NCBI GenBank assembly: GCA_019114495.1
Contig: DXFK01000179.1
Location: 1-54,759, forward strand
Origin: Candidatus Blautia stercoravium
GTDB lineage: Bacteria; Bacillota; Clostridia; Lachnospirales; Lachnospiraceae
Length of the DNA stretch: 54,759 nt
Reading direction: 5' to 3'
The notes under the pieces were generated by a model that saw only the letters and a program-made list of their open reading frames with translations, had not been told where the DNA came from and did not search any database. Shown piece by piece: positions 1-7,604 of this stretch; the first letter of the stretch is position 1, and the number at the start of each line of letters is the position of its first letter. A program made the position numbers and the translations under genes.

Positions 1-70
1 CGCATATTTTTTGTGATTATAGGGATACTAAGACTGTAATCAAAAAAGATAAACCAGGAGGTAAGAACTA

Positions 71-223
71 ATGGCTAAGAATTCTAACAACACAAATAAA
101 AACAAAGCAGGTGTTTCCAACACAAAAAATACCTATGCACAGAACAACGGAAGTCAGAACTGCCATACTTCTGATAAGGCATCTGACAAAAACGCTGCAG
201 ACAATATGAACAGAAGTAAATAA
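71..223 (+). CDS. Small Asn/Lys-rich hydrophilic protein, 50 aa
   Basis: A 50-residue ORF with an AGGAGG ribosome-binding site at 56-61, nine bases before ATG. The product is dominated by Asn, Lys, Ser and Thr, has one Cys and one Tyr, and has no hydrophobic segment. Composition recalls the gamma-type small acid-soluble spore proteins of Firmicutes, but I see no convincing family motif, so that is only a suggestion. It is followed by an intrinsic terminator, which supports an independently transcribed short gene. Confidence 0.6.
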   Translation: MAKNSNNTNKNKAGVSNTKNTYAQNNGSQNCHTSDKASDKNAADNMNRSK

Positions 224-252
224 ACAGGCGTAACACCCCCTTTTGAGGCAAG

Positions 253-334
253 AATGCCGCATAAAGAGGATATGGGTAATATGGATACTTTTTCATATAC
301 CCCATACCCCTTGGTGCGGCATTTTTCTCTTTTT
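253..334 (+). terminator. Rho-independent terminator after the small Asn-rich gene
   Basis: AATGCCGCA at 253-261 pairs with TGCGGCATT at 315-323, and the loop contains a second partial stem. A U-rich tract follows to 334. It ends the 71-223 transcript. Confidence 0.65.
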
Positions 335-392
335 ATAAGCGAAATACTTTTCTGCTACATATGATATAGTAAAAATAAAAGGAAGTAAATGT

Positions 393-725
393 ATGCTGAG
401 TATTGATACCATTGCGGCTCAGGAATTGGATGTATATATAAATAGAAGTGATACCATAATTATAGATTTAAGGGAACGAGAAGTCTATGACAAAAGCCAT
501 TTTCGCACAGCGGTAAATGTGCCCTATGAGGAACTGGAAGCCTGCAGAAAATTTCCCAGGCAAAAGCTGCTGATTGTATACTGTGAACGTGGAAGCACCA
601 GTCTGTTTGCGGCCAGAGCACTAATGAAAATGGGATTTCAGGTAAAGTCTGTGGTAGGCGGAATTCGATGTTATCAAGGTTCTAACTTGTATTTTTCCAC
701 AGAGCATAGTAGAATAAAAAAATAA
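393..725 (+). CDS. Rhodanese-like domain protein
   Basis: A 110-residue single-domain rhodanese (sulfurtransferase fold). The N-terminal DLRxxxxYxxxHFxxAVNVPY signature is at about residues 25-45. The active-site loop is CERGSTS with the catalytic Cys at residue 64, close to the CxxGxRS consensus. Single-domain rhodaneses carry persulfide sulfur or act as sulfur-trafficking partners; the acceptor here cannot be told. The ATG at 393 follows an AGGAAG ribosome-binding site. A GGACCGG/CCGGTCC hairpin lies just after the stop (731-748), before the yfcE-like gene. Confidence 0.85.
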   Translation: MLSIDTIAAQELDVYINRSDTIIIDLREREVYDKSHFRTAVNVPYEELEACRKFPRQKLLIVYCERGSTSLFAARALMKMGFQVKSVVGGIRCYQGSNLYFSTEHSRIKK

Positions 726-770
726 ACAGGGACCGGTTTTAGCCGGTCCGGGACAAAGGAGAAAAAAGAT

Positions 771-1313
771 ATGAAATATATGTTTGCGTCGGATATTCAC
801 GGGTCACAGTATTATTGTAGAAAAATGCTGGACGCTTATAAACAGGAAAAAGCAGACCGCCTGGTGCTGTTGGGAGACTTGCTTTACCATGGACCAAGAA
901 ATGATTTGCCAAAGGACTATGCCCCCAAGCAGGTGATTGCCATGTTGAATGAAATGAAGGAAGAGCTTTATGTTGTCCGCGGCAACTGTGATGCAGAAGT
1001 AGACCAGATGGTGCTGCAGTTTCCCATTATGGCAGATTACTGCATTATTATGGACAATGAAAGAACCATTTATGCCAGCCATGGACATGTATATAATGAA
1101 GAAAACCTTCCGCCAATGAAAAAAGGAGACATTTTTGTGCATGGACATACTCATGTTCTGAGAGCCGAAAAAAAGGAAAATTACACAATTTTAAATCCGG
1201 GCTCTGTTTCCATACCTAAAGAAGGAAATATTCCTACCTACGCTGTGTTAGAGAACGGCCTGTTCAGTATCCGTGGATTTGACGGAGAAGTAGTGAAGGA
1301 GTTACAGCTTTGA
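771..1313 (+). CDS. yfcE: YfcE-type metallophosphodiesterase
   Basis: A 180-residue member of the calcineurin-like metallophosphoesterase superfamily, YfcE subfamily (E. coli YfcE is 184 aa). Metal-binding motifs are in order: DIH (D8, H10), GD (D36), RGNCD (N72), SHGH (104-106) and GHTH (125-128). The family hydrolyses phosphodiesters in vitro with Mn2+; its physiological substrate is unclear. The start follows a strong AAAGGAG site. The stop overlaps the next ATG as ATGA, so it is translationally coupled to the methyltransferase gene. A second, shorter paralogue lies at 3130-3609. Confidence 0.88.
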   Translation: MKYMFASDIHGSQYYCRKMLDAYKQEKADRLVLLGDLLYHGPRNDLPKDYAPKQVIAMLNEMKEELYVVRGNCDAEVDQMVLQFPIMADYCIIMDNERTIYASHGHVYNEENLPPMKKGDIFVHGHTHVLRAEKKENYTILNPGSVSIPKEGNIPTYAVLENGLFSIRGFDGEVVKELQL

Positions 1314-2491
1314 TGAAAACGTTTGAATTGATTGCCCCCTGTCATTTCGGGCTGGAGGCGGTTTTAAAGAGAGAAATTCAGGATTTGGGCTATGAAATCA
1401 GTGAGGTGGAGGACGGAAAGGTGACTTTCTGGGGAGATGCTGATGCCATTGTAAGAGCCAATGTATTTCTGCGTACAACAGAGAGAATCCTTTTGAAAGT
1501 AGCAAAGGTAAAGGCTGTGACCTTTGAGGAACTGTTTGATAAAACCAAGGATCTCCCTTGGGAAGACTATATTCCTGCAAACGGGAAATTCTGGGTGGCT
1601 AAGGCCAACTCGGTAAAGAGCAAGCTGTTCAGTCCTTCAGATATCCAGTCTATTATGAAAAAAGCCATGGTGGAGCGTCTGAAATCTGTCTATCATGTGG
1701 AGTGGTTTGAGGAGGACGGGCCTTCCTATCCTGTACGCGTGGCCTTTATGAAAGATGTGGCAACCATTGGTATTGATACTACAGGACTTTCTCTGCACAA
1801 ACGGGGATACCGCCAGCTTACAAGTAAAGCGCCTATTACGGAAACTCTGGCAGCGGCTCTTTTGAAACTGACACCGTGGAACAAAGACCGGATTTTAATA
1901 GACCCTTTCTGCGGCAGCGGCACGTTCCCCATTGAGGCTGCTATGATGGCGGCCAATATTGCGCCGGGGATGAATCGAAGCTTTTTGTCCGAAGACTGGA
2001 AGAATCTGATTTCAAGAAAATACTGGTATAATGTCCACGACGAAGCCAGAGATTTGATGAATATCAATATTGAGACTGATATTCAGGGCTATGATCTGGA
2101 CGGAGAGATTGTAAAAGCAGCCAGAGAAAATGCAAAAAGAGCCGGAGTGGAACATCTGATTCATTTTCAGCAAAGAGACGTAAAAGATCTGAGGCATCCG
2201 AAGAAATACGGCTTTCTAGTTACAAATCCCCCTTATGGGGAACGAATTGAGGAACGGGAAAATCTGCCCGCCCTTTATGAGACTATTGGAAAGAGTTTTG
2301 CCGGACTGGATTCCTGGTCTATGTATCTGATTACGGCTTACGCAGATGCGGAACGCTATATTGGAAGAAAAGCAGATAAGAACCGAAAAATCTACAATGG
2401 TATGATGAAAACGTATTACTATCAGTTTCTGGGGCCGAAACCGCCCAGAAAGAGAGAAAATTTGGCGGCAAAGGAGGCGGGTGAGAGATGA
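1313..2491 (+). CDS. THUMP-domain class I SAM-dependent rRNA methyltransferase (RlmL/YpsC type)
   Basis: A 392-residue protein with an N-terminal THUMP RNA-binding region (about residues 45-155) and a C-terminal Rossmann methyltransferase. The domain shows DPFCGSGTFPIEAA as the SAM-binding motif I and TNPPYGERI as the NPPY catalytic motif of N2-guanine/N6-adenine methyltransferases. Known relatives methylate 23S rRNA G2445 (the RlmL half of E. coli RlmKL) or are annotated YpsC. The ATG at 1313 overlaps the upstream TGA by one base; a TTG at 1310 is in frame but less likely. It overlaps rdgB by four bases. Confidence 0.88.
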   Translation: MKTFELIAPCHFGLEAVLKREIQDLGYEISEVEDGKVTFWGDADAIVRANVFLRTTERILLKVAKVKAVTFEELFDKTKDLPWEDYIPANGKFWVAKANSVKSKLFSPSDIQSIMKKAMVERLKSVYHVEWFEEDGPSYPVRVAFMKDVATIGIDTTGLSLHKRGYRQLTSKAPITETLAAALLKLTPWNKDRILIDPFCGSGTFPIEAAMMAANIAPGMNRSFLSEDWKNLISRKYWYNVHDEARDLMNINIETDIQGYDLDGEIVKAARENAKRAGVEHLIHFQQRDVKDLRHPKKYGFLVTNPPYGERIEERENLPALYETIGKSFAGLDSWSMYLITAYADAERYIGRKADKNRKIYNGMMKTYYYQFLGPKPPRKRENLAAKEAGER

Positions 2492-3093
2492 AGAGAATGA
2501 TTTTTGCAACAGGAAATGAAAACAAAATGCTTGAGATAAGAGAGATTCTGGGAAATTTGCCCTTGGAAATCCTTTCTATGAAGCAGGCGGGAATCAGTGC
2601 AGATATTGAGGAAAATGGTACAAGTTTTGAGGAAAATGCATTGATAAAGGCAAGGGAAGTCTGCCGCCTGGCAGGAGAAATGGTTCTGGCCGATGATTCC
2701 GGTCTGGAAATTGATTATTTAAACGGAGAACCGGGGATTTACTCTGCCCGGTATATGGGGCAGGATACCTCATACCGTGTAAAAAACAAAAACCTTATCG
2801 AGCGTCTGGAAGGAGTACCGGACGACCAGCGGACAGCGCGGTTTGTATGCGCCATTGCGGCTGTTTTTCCGGACGGAAAAGAACTGGTGGTAAGAGGAAC
2901 TGTGGAAGGTATCATTGGATACGAAGAGAGGGGAGAAAACGGCTTTGGCTATGACCCTATTTTTTATCTTCCCAAACGTGGGTTGACTACTGCAGAACTT
3001 CCGCCTGAGGAGAAAAACAGGATCAGCCACAGAGGAAATGCCCTGCGCAAGATGAAAGAACTTCTGGAAAAAGAAAATCTGCTGTTATTTTGA
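2488..3093 (+). CDS. rdgB: XTP/dITP diphosphatase (RdgB/HAM1 family)
   Basis: A 201-residue HAM1-like NTP pyrophosphatase that hydrolyses non-canonical XTP, ITP and dITP to the monophosphate plus PPi, cleaning the nucleotide pool. Visible signatures are FATGNxNKxxEI at residues 6-17, LADDSGLEIDYLNGEPGIYSAR with catalytic Asp near 69-70, and GFGYDPIF and SHRG near the C-terminus, all expected for the family. Length matches (about 200 aa). The ATGA overlap with the preceding methyltransferase indicates one operon with genes 771-3609. Confidence 0.93.
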   Translation: MKRMIFATGNENKMLEIREILGNLPLEILSMKQAGISADIEENGTSFEENALIKAREVCRLAGEMVLADDSGLEIDYLNGEPGIYSARYMGQDTSYRVKNKNLIERLEGVPDDQRTARFVCAIAAVFPDGKELVVRGTVEGIIGYEERGENGFGYDPIFYLPKRGLTTAELPPEEKNRISHRGNALRKMKELLEKENLLLF

Positions 3094-3129
3094 AAAAAAG
3101 AATAGGTAAATATAGAAGGATAAGCAAGT

Positions 3130-3609
3130 ATGAAAATATTAATTGTCAGTGATACCCACGGACATTCGGAAAATCTGGAAAAAGTTCTTGAGCAGACAGG
3201 CCCTTTGGACCATTTTATTCATCTGGGAGATGTGGAAGGGCAGGAAGATTATATAGAAGTCATTGCTGGCTGCCCGGTACATATGGTGGCTGGAAATAAT
3301 GATTTTTTCACGGATTTACCCAGGGAAGAAGAATTTTGGATTGGAGAATACCATATTCTGATTACACATGGACACTATTATGGCGTTTCTGTGGGGACGG
3401 AACGCCTGAAAGAGGAGGCCATGCTGCGCGGCATCGACATAGTCATGTACGGACATACACACCGTCCGGAAATAGATATAGAAGACCAGGTAACAGTTTT
3501 GAATCCGGGAAGTCTGTCCTATCCAAGGCAGATAGGAAGAAAACCAAGCTATCTGCTCATGGAAATTGACAGAGAGGGAGAGGCTCACTATACCATTCAT
3601 TATCTTTAG
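3130..3609 (+). CDS. MJ0936/YsnB-type metallophosphodiesterase
   Basis: A 159-residue calcineurin-like phosphoesterase, shorter than the one at 771. Motifs are SDTHGH (residues 7-12), HLGD, AGNND, THGH and YGHTHRP, then an LNPGSLSYPR motif shared with the YfcE relative. In B. subtilis and related species the equivalent ysnB lies directly after the rdgB homologue, and the order is the same here, 36 bases downstream of rdgB. The substrate is not established. It ends the operon before the tRNA cluster. Confidence 0.88.
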   Translation: MKILIVSDTHGHSENLEKVLEQTGPLDHFIHLGDVEGQEDYIEVIAGCPVHMVAGNNDFFTDLPREEEFWIGEYHILITHGHYYGVSVGTERLKEEAMLRGIDIVMYGHTHRPEIDIEDQVTVLNPGSLSYPRQIGRKPSYLLMEIDREGEAHYTIHYL

Positions 3610-3748
3610 AGCTGTTTTTCCAGGGAGTCAATCCAGGGCCGGGGAAGCGAAAGCGGTCGTTTTCCCGTTACCCAAATTCCCGGTAAAAACATGCGGAAAT
3701 TACCTTCAAAAGTTTATATAAAAAATTTAAAAAAATTTCAAAATAGTG

Positions 3749-3777
3749 TTGACTTTTCTGGAACGACATGGTATATT
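3749..3777 (+). promoter_or_regulatory. Sigma-A promoter of the tRNA operon
   Basis: TTGACT at 3749-3754 and TATATT at 3772-3777 with a 17-bp spacer, preceded by an A/T-rich UP-like stretch (3717-3745). It lies about 50 bases before tRNA-Pro, and no other promoter of this quality lies between it and the first tRNA. Confidence 0.8.
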
Positions 3778-3826
3778 ATATTTCGTCGCCGGGCAAGAGA
3801 GTCCGGAAGACAAGAAAACATCGCTT

Positions 3827-3901
3827 CGGGGTGTGGCTCAGCTTGGCTAGAGCGCCTGGTTTGGGACCAGGAGGTCGCAGGTTCGAATCCTGTCACCCCG
3901 A
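3827..3901 (+). tRNA. tRNA-Pro (anticodon TGG)
   Basis: Cloverleaf: acceptor CGGGGTG/CACCCCG, anticodon stem CCTGG/CCAGG with loop TTTGGGA (anticodon TGG), T-loop GTTCGAATC, discriminator A at 3901. CCA is not encoded. First gene of the operon. Confidence 0.95.
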
Positions 3902-3932
3902 CTGTTTCAAGACAAGAAACGCATAATTTTGT

Positions 3933-4003
3933 GCGGGTGTAGTTCAGTGGTAGAACACCAGCCTTCCAAGCTGGATATGTGGGTTCGATTCCCATCACCC
4001 GCT
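3933..4003 (+). tRNA. tRNA-Gly (anticodon TCC)
   Basis: Acceptor GCGGGTG/CACCCGC, anticodon stem CCAGC/GCTGG with loop CTTCCAA (anticodon TCC), T-loop GTTCGATTC, discriminator T at 4003. CCA is not encoded. Confidence 0.95.
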
Positions 4004-4029
4004 TTCATGAAACTTGAGTTTCATGGGAT

Positions 4030-4103
<74 letters not shown>

Positions 4104-4124
4104 TTTTGCATAAGAATGCAATAT

Positions 4125-4199
4125 GGTGGGTATAGCGCAGTTGGTTAGCGCGCCAGATTGTGGCTCTGGAGGCCAAGGGTTCGAATCCCTTTATCCACC
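4125..4199 (+). tRNA. tRNA-His (anticodon GTG)
   Basis: Acceptor GTGGGTA/TATCCAC extended by the histidine-specific G-1:C73 pair (G4125, C4199). Anticodon stem CCAGA/TCTGG with loop TTGTGGC (anticodon GTG). T-loop GTTCGAATC. Confidence 0.95.
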
Positions 4200-4218
4200 T
4201 TTAGCCGTAAGGCGGTCT

Positions 4219-4290
4219 TGGGCTATCGCCAAGCGGTAAGGCACAGGACTTTGACTCCTGCACTCGCTGGTTCGAATCCAGCTAGCCCAG
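4219..4290 (+). tRNA. tRNA-Gln (anticodon TTG)
   Basis: Acceptor TGGGCTA/TAGCCCA, anticodon stem CAGGA/TCCTG with loop CTTTGAC (anticodon TTG), T-loop GTTCGAATC, discriminator G at 4290. Confidence 0.95.
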
Positions 4291-4305
4291 TTAAGTGGTA
4301 TATAT

Positions 4306-4378
4306 GGAGCATTAGCTCAGTCGGTAGAGCACTTGACTTTTAATCAAGTTGTCCGGGGTTCGAATCCCCGATGCTTCA
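4306..4378 (+). tRNA. tRNA-Lys (anticodon TTT)
   Basis: Acceptor GGAGCAT/ATGCTTC, anticodon stem CTTGA/TCAAG with loop CTTTTAA (anticodon TTT), T-loop GTTCGAATC, discriminator A at 4378. Confidence 0.95.
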
Positions 4379-4439
4379 CTGGAAGTTCAAATCCAAACTG
4401 GGTTTGAACTTTTTTTCTTCAAAAACAAATACGGAATAG

Positions 4440-4520
4440 GCGGATATGGCGGAATTGGCAGACGCGCCAGATTTAGGTTCTGGTGTCTACGACGTGCAGG
4501 TTCAAGTCCTGTTATCCGCA
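4440..4520 (+). tRNA. tRNA-Leu (anticodon TAG), integration target
   Basis: Acceptor GCGGATA/TATCCGC, anticodon stem CCAGA/TCTGG with loop TTTAGGT (anticodon TAG), a long class II variable arm typical of tRNA-Leu, T-loop GTTCAAGTC. Its last 14 bases plus the next G (4507-4521) recur at 7516-7530. This marks it as the attachment site of the adjacent island, which regenerates a complete tRNA 3' end. Confidence 0.95.
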
Positions 4521-4521
4521 G
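4507..4521 (+). repeat. attL core of the tRNA-Leu island
   Basis: TCCTGTTATCCGCAG, the 3' end of tRNA-Leu, identical to 7516-7530. Bases on either side of the two copies differ, so the core is 15 bp. Confidence 0.85.
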
Positions 4522-4525
4522 GCTA

Positions 4526-4558
4526 AAACCCCTTGTAATTCAAGGGGTTTATTTTTTT
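4526..4558 (+). terminator. Terminator after tRNA-Leu, inside the island end
   Basis: AAACCCCTTG (4526-4535) pairs with CAAGGGGTTT (4541-4550), followed by a run of T. It lies to the island side of attL, so the island supplies a new terminator for the tRNA operon. It overlaps the 3' end of the convergent integrase gene. Confidence 0.85.
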
Positions 4559-5619
4559 GTGTTGCATTTCGTGTTGCATAGGCTTTCAAAATAGCCATTT
4601 GCGAGCTGATTCATTTTTTCTGTTCTGTCCTCCAGGGCATGCCTATATACATTTTTTAGCACAGCGTCACTCTTCCAGCCACCACGCTGCATGATATAAG
4701 CATCCGGGATTCCGAGAGCATGCTGAATAGATGCGCTATAATGTCGGAGGTCATGGAAACGGAATTTAGGCAGACCTGCTCTTTTGATGATGTCAATAAA
4801 CCTGTCAGAAATCTGGTTAGGTTTTAAAGGCGTTACCTTACCGTCTATCCCTTCCAATTTTTTAATCACAAAATTTGGAAACTGAATATATCTATCTCCG
4901 CTTTCTGATTTGGTAGATTTTTGAACCCACTTGTTATTCTCATCCAAAGCCATGGCGAACTCCACATGGACGATATCTCCCTTTATGTGATCCGAACGAA
5001 GTGCAGCTATCTCCACGCCGCATAGGGCCGAAAGCAGCCAGAAGAACCGGGATTTCCATTTCTGTACCTTTGACATACTTCATCAGATTTCGTATATCGG
5101 TTTCTGTGGGGATATATAGAGTTGGACGTATTTTTTTGGCAGAGCAGTTCTGAGCACGAATTCCGGGCGATACGAAGCTAATACAGCAGATAACAAGCCA
5201 TGCATATTTCGCACAGATTTTGGCGAATGAGTGAGAGCTTCTTTGTTGATTTCGATTTGTATTTGCTCCTGAGTGATTTCGGAAATTATTTTATCCATTA
5301 GTCCCTGCAAGTCCGATTTTCTGGAACGCTTATATTCACGGATAGTTCCGGGTGATAAGACAGAAGAGCGTGCCTCTATATATCTATCCAATGCCTCCCC
5401 GTATGTTAATTTACATTTACTTATCGTTTCTTTGTTTGCCGCCCAGTCCGCAGCCTGTTTCTCTGCGTCACGCTTTCCTTTCGGACCGGGAATATCACTG
5501 GTAAAGGATTTGTATATTCTCTTTTTCTTTTTCGCCCCGTTTTCTTGAAGAATCTCTTGGGTGTGGCTGTAGACCTGACAGCGCCAGGAGCCGGAGGGTA
5601 GTTTTTTAGCTGTTGCCAT
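4549..5619 (-). pseudogene. Tyrosine site-specific integrase, frameshifted
   Basis: The N-terminal half (5619 to about 5110) has an AP2-like/SAM-like DNA-binding arm. The C-terminal part (to 4549) has the FHDLRHYSAS box and the catalytic Tyr in NVYRHAL. Between them, near 5120, an extra TA in a TATATA run shifts the frame into TGA stops at about 5080-5085. Near 5010, loss of an AG pair restores the original frame. The catalytic first Arg (MRRG) is readable only in the shifted frame. As written no full-length integrase can be made. Orientation and position match an integrase recombining at the tRNA-Leu 3' end. Confidence 0.85.
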
Positions 5620-5790
5620 AAATCATCTTCCTTTCTTTTATGTAAAATGGGTACAAAAATAACAGTCAACAATAGAATAAATGTTCTGATTGTTAAACCG
5701 TCCCGAAGATGATACAATATATTTGCTAAGAAAGAGTATATCTTCGGATATATGGAGAACCGTTCGGTATTGCAGTACCGGGCGGTTTTA

Positions 5791-6537
5791 TTATTTATCG
5801 GTAAGTTTTTTCTGCTCGCGTTCTATCTGTTTGATGCTCTTTTGCGGAGTAGGAAGATCTTCTGGCATGGTTCCCCCGAGTCTTCCGATAGTATCCCTCA
5901 CTTCTTGTCCAACAGCATAGTGTGTTCTGTTTGCATTTTCTTTTCCGTGAATATTATCGCGCCTTAATTTTGCCTCGGTTTGCGTAGCTCGGAATAAGTT
6001 TGCGGCAAGTTCTTCATGACCCATGTAATCCAGAATGTTCTGAGTAGATTTTAAACCTTTATGAGCCTGTATATCTTTCGCCTTCATTCCGTTATATAAT
6101 CCCATATAACCGTGATTCTGGAAAATAGCATAGTCAAGACTACTTTCGACGCCTGCATCTTTCGCAGCTGCAACCAAAAGTTTGTTATGCTCCTTCATTT
6201 CATTACGGATCGCAAGACGCTTCTGGTCATCGTTAAGATTATCATAATTATCATAATTATCAATTAGCTCCTGTTGTCTCGTTTTTACAGCAAAGTATGT
6301 TTTGCCATGAGCGATTATTGTTTTAGATACATCGGCATTCAAAACAATAAGATAACATGCATAACGAGATAACTGGTAACTGCGGAAGCCTCTCTTTACA
6401 TTAGAGCCGATAGGAACCATCTCGGTGAACTCACCGAAATGGTCAGAAACATCATAGCCACTGTTTTGACAGTTTTCCATCGCTTTGTAAATGATCAATT
6501 CAAAATTACGAAAATCTTTATATTCCAGAACCTTTGA
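5791..6537 (-). pseudogene. dinD: DinD-like DNA-damage-inducible protein, 5'-truncated
   Basis: From residue KVLEYKDFRNFE onward the product follows DinD closely: SGYDVSDHF, LSRYACYLIVLNAD, TYFAVKTRQQEL, DYAIFQNHGYMGLYNG, ELAANLFRATQTEAKLRR and GGTMPEDLPTPQKSIK. DinD is an SOS-regulated protein reported to inhibit RecA filament activity in E. coli. The normal N-terminus (about 30 residues, including the start) is missing. Upstream of about 6537 the DNA instead codes, on the other strand, for a sigma-factor fragment. An ORF continues to 6660 in this frame but its first 40 residues are not DinD sequence. Confidence 0.8.
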
Positions 6538-7041
6538 CAATATAAAGTTATGTTGTCGAAATGGCAGCGTGACCTTGGCAGGAAGCCGTCTGATAGGGAA
6601 ATCTGCCATTATCTGTGTATCAGCCAGGAAAAGCTTGAGAACATAGAAAAGGCGGCTCAAATGGGTAAAATCAGCAGCCTAGATGTTCCTGTGGGAGAAG
6701 ATGAAGATTGTAATATGTATGACCTGCTGCCAGGCTCAGGCAATGAAGAAGAAGCGGTACTTGATAAAGTGCAGCATGAGCAGCTTTGCGCTATCTTATG
6801 GCCTATGGTAGATTCTCTGCCGGGACAACAGCCGGAACAGAAGGGACTTAGAGAGCTTCGGAGACCCAATAAGAGCAATCAGCTCAGGTATTTCCTTACA
6901 GAGCAGAGGAGCTACAGCAAGGCGCTGCAGGGAAATGGTGTTGGAACTTTCAATCGGACGTGGACAAGTTCCACAGAAAGAGTAGCTCTTTGGGAAGAAG
7001 AATATCAAGCAGAATTGGAGAAGCTGAGGGCTGGGGTATGA
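6538..7041 (+). pseudogene. Mobile-element sigma-70-family factor, fragment with internal deletion
   Basis: Reads QYKVMLSKWQRDLGRKPSD through SREICHYLCIS, LDVPVGEDED and NGVGTFNRTWTSSTERVAL, which I recognise from sigma-like proteins carried by Clostridia conjugative elements. The start is missing: an in-frame TGA lies at 6535-6537. The region-4 helix-turn-helix is largely absent, since the sequence jumps from GQQPE directly to KGLRELRRP. Both losses make it non-functional. It abuts the truncated dinD tail to tail at about 6537, a deletion junction. Confidence 0.65.
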
Positions 7042-7061
7042 AAAGCGGTACGAAAAAAACA

Positions 7062-7090
7062 TTGTCAGTGTAATTATGCTATGATAATAT
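7062..7090 (+). promoter_or_regulatory. Promoter for the holin-like toxin transcript
   Basis: TTGTCA at 7062-7067 and an extended -10 (TGATAATAT, hexamer 7085-7090) with a 17-bp spacer, about 70 bases before the small toxin ORF. Confidence 0.6.
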
Positions 7091-7157
7091 ATGGAAAGGA
7101 ATAACCGTGTTACAGGGTGGCTTGACCTCTATTCTACATAGAATGGGGGTGGTGCTG

Positions 7158-7244
7158 ATGAGACATTTTGATTTTAAAGACCTTATGGCTTTTGGAATGT
7201 TTATTCTGTCACTGCTGACATTCATTTATTTGATTTGTCACTGA
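7158..7244 (+). CDS. Holin-like type I toxin, 28 aa
   Basis: A 28-residue peptide with a short charged N-terminus, one hydrophobic helix (FKDLMAFGMFILSLLTFIYL) and a His end. The LMAFGxFxxxLLTFI core matches the putative holin-like toxin family of Firmicutes (Pfam Hol_Tox), whose members are membrane-damaging peptides controlled by an antisense RNA. The flanks also match those loci: a CCACCCT/AGGGTGG hairpin and a CAACC/GGTTG hairpin follow the ORF. A GGGGGTGG stretch lies just upstream. It is the only intact gene I see in the island, and I infer it is a maintenance module. Confidence 0.7.
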   Translation: MRHFDFKDLMAFGMFILSLLTFIYLICH

Positions 7245-7265
7245 TGATATAAGGCATAGAAAAAA

Positions 7266-7345
7266 CCACCCTCATAAACTTTGACCGGTTTAGGGTGGCA
7301 TTTCTATGTTTGTCTGATATCTGGTCAACCCCTTGTGGGCGGTTG
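7266..7345. terminator. Paired hairpins downstream of the holin-like toxin
   Basis: CCACCCT (7266-7272) pairs with AGGGTGG (7292-7298). CAACC (7326-7330) pairs with GGTTG (7341-7345), followed by TTCCTTTTGT. In type I systems of this kind such hairpins serve as the toxin mRNA terminator and as the region overlapped by the convergent antitoxin RNA. The exact ends of the antitoxin RNA cannot be read from sequence. Confidence 0.55.
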
Positions 7346-7515
7346 TTCCTTTTGTATTTTCAATATAGCATATCAACACGAGATATTCAAGTTCTTTGAT
7401 ACTAAAATGATACTAATAATTTATAGAGAGTGTAAAAATACTATATATTGTGAAGAAAATACCCTGTAAAACAATGTAAAATTCAATATATAATAAGAAA
7501 AAAACATGTTTTGAC

Positions 7516-7530
7516 TCCTGTTATCCGCAG
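7516..7530 (+). repeat. attR core of the tRNA-Leu island
   Basis: Second copy of TCCTGTTATCCGCAG, 3.0 kb from attL. It is followed within four bases by the displaced terminator of the tRNA operon, the expected pre-insertion neighbour of tRNA-Leu. Confidence 0.85.
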
Positions 7531-7533
7531 TAC

Positions 7534-7588
7534 GCAAAAAGGTGTCGCAGAAAGTATCAAAGTGATGGTTTCTGCGGCACCTTTTTGC
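7534..7588. terminator. Original tRNA-operon terminator, bidirectional
   Basis: A 20-bp stem: GCAAAAAGGTGTCGCAGAAA at 7534-7553 pairs with 7569-7588 (one G-U pair), ending in CCTTTTTGC. It works in both directions, serving the minus-strand DUF4179 gene that ends at 7605 and, before the island inserted, the tRNA operon. Confidence 0.8.
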
Positions 7589-7604
7589 AGTAAATGAAGG
7601 ACAT

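Larger units (their letters stand above)
4507..7530. mobile_element. Decayed tRNA-Leu-associated integrative island, about 3 kb
   Basis: Bounded by a perfect 15-bp direct repeat of the tRNA-Leu 3' end (4507-4521 and 7516-7530). It holds a tyrosine integrase directly facing the tRNA gene (now a pseudogene), a dinD fragment, a sigma-factor fragment and a holin-like toxin. Gene content and truncations indicate that most of the element has been deleted. The tRNA operon's long hairpin terminator is found immediately after the right repeat, so the island split the operon from its terminator. Confidence 0.85.

Noticed and set aside
6537..6660. N-terminal extension of the dinD frame
   Set aside because: The first 40 codons are the reverse complement of the sigma fragment and do not match DinD, so they do not form a real N-terminus.
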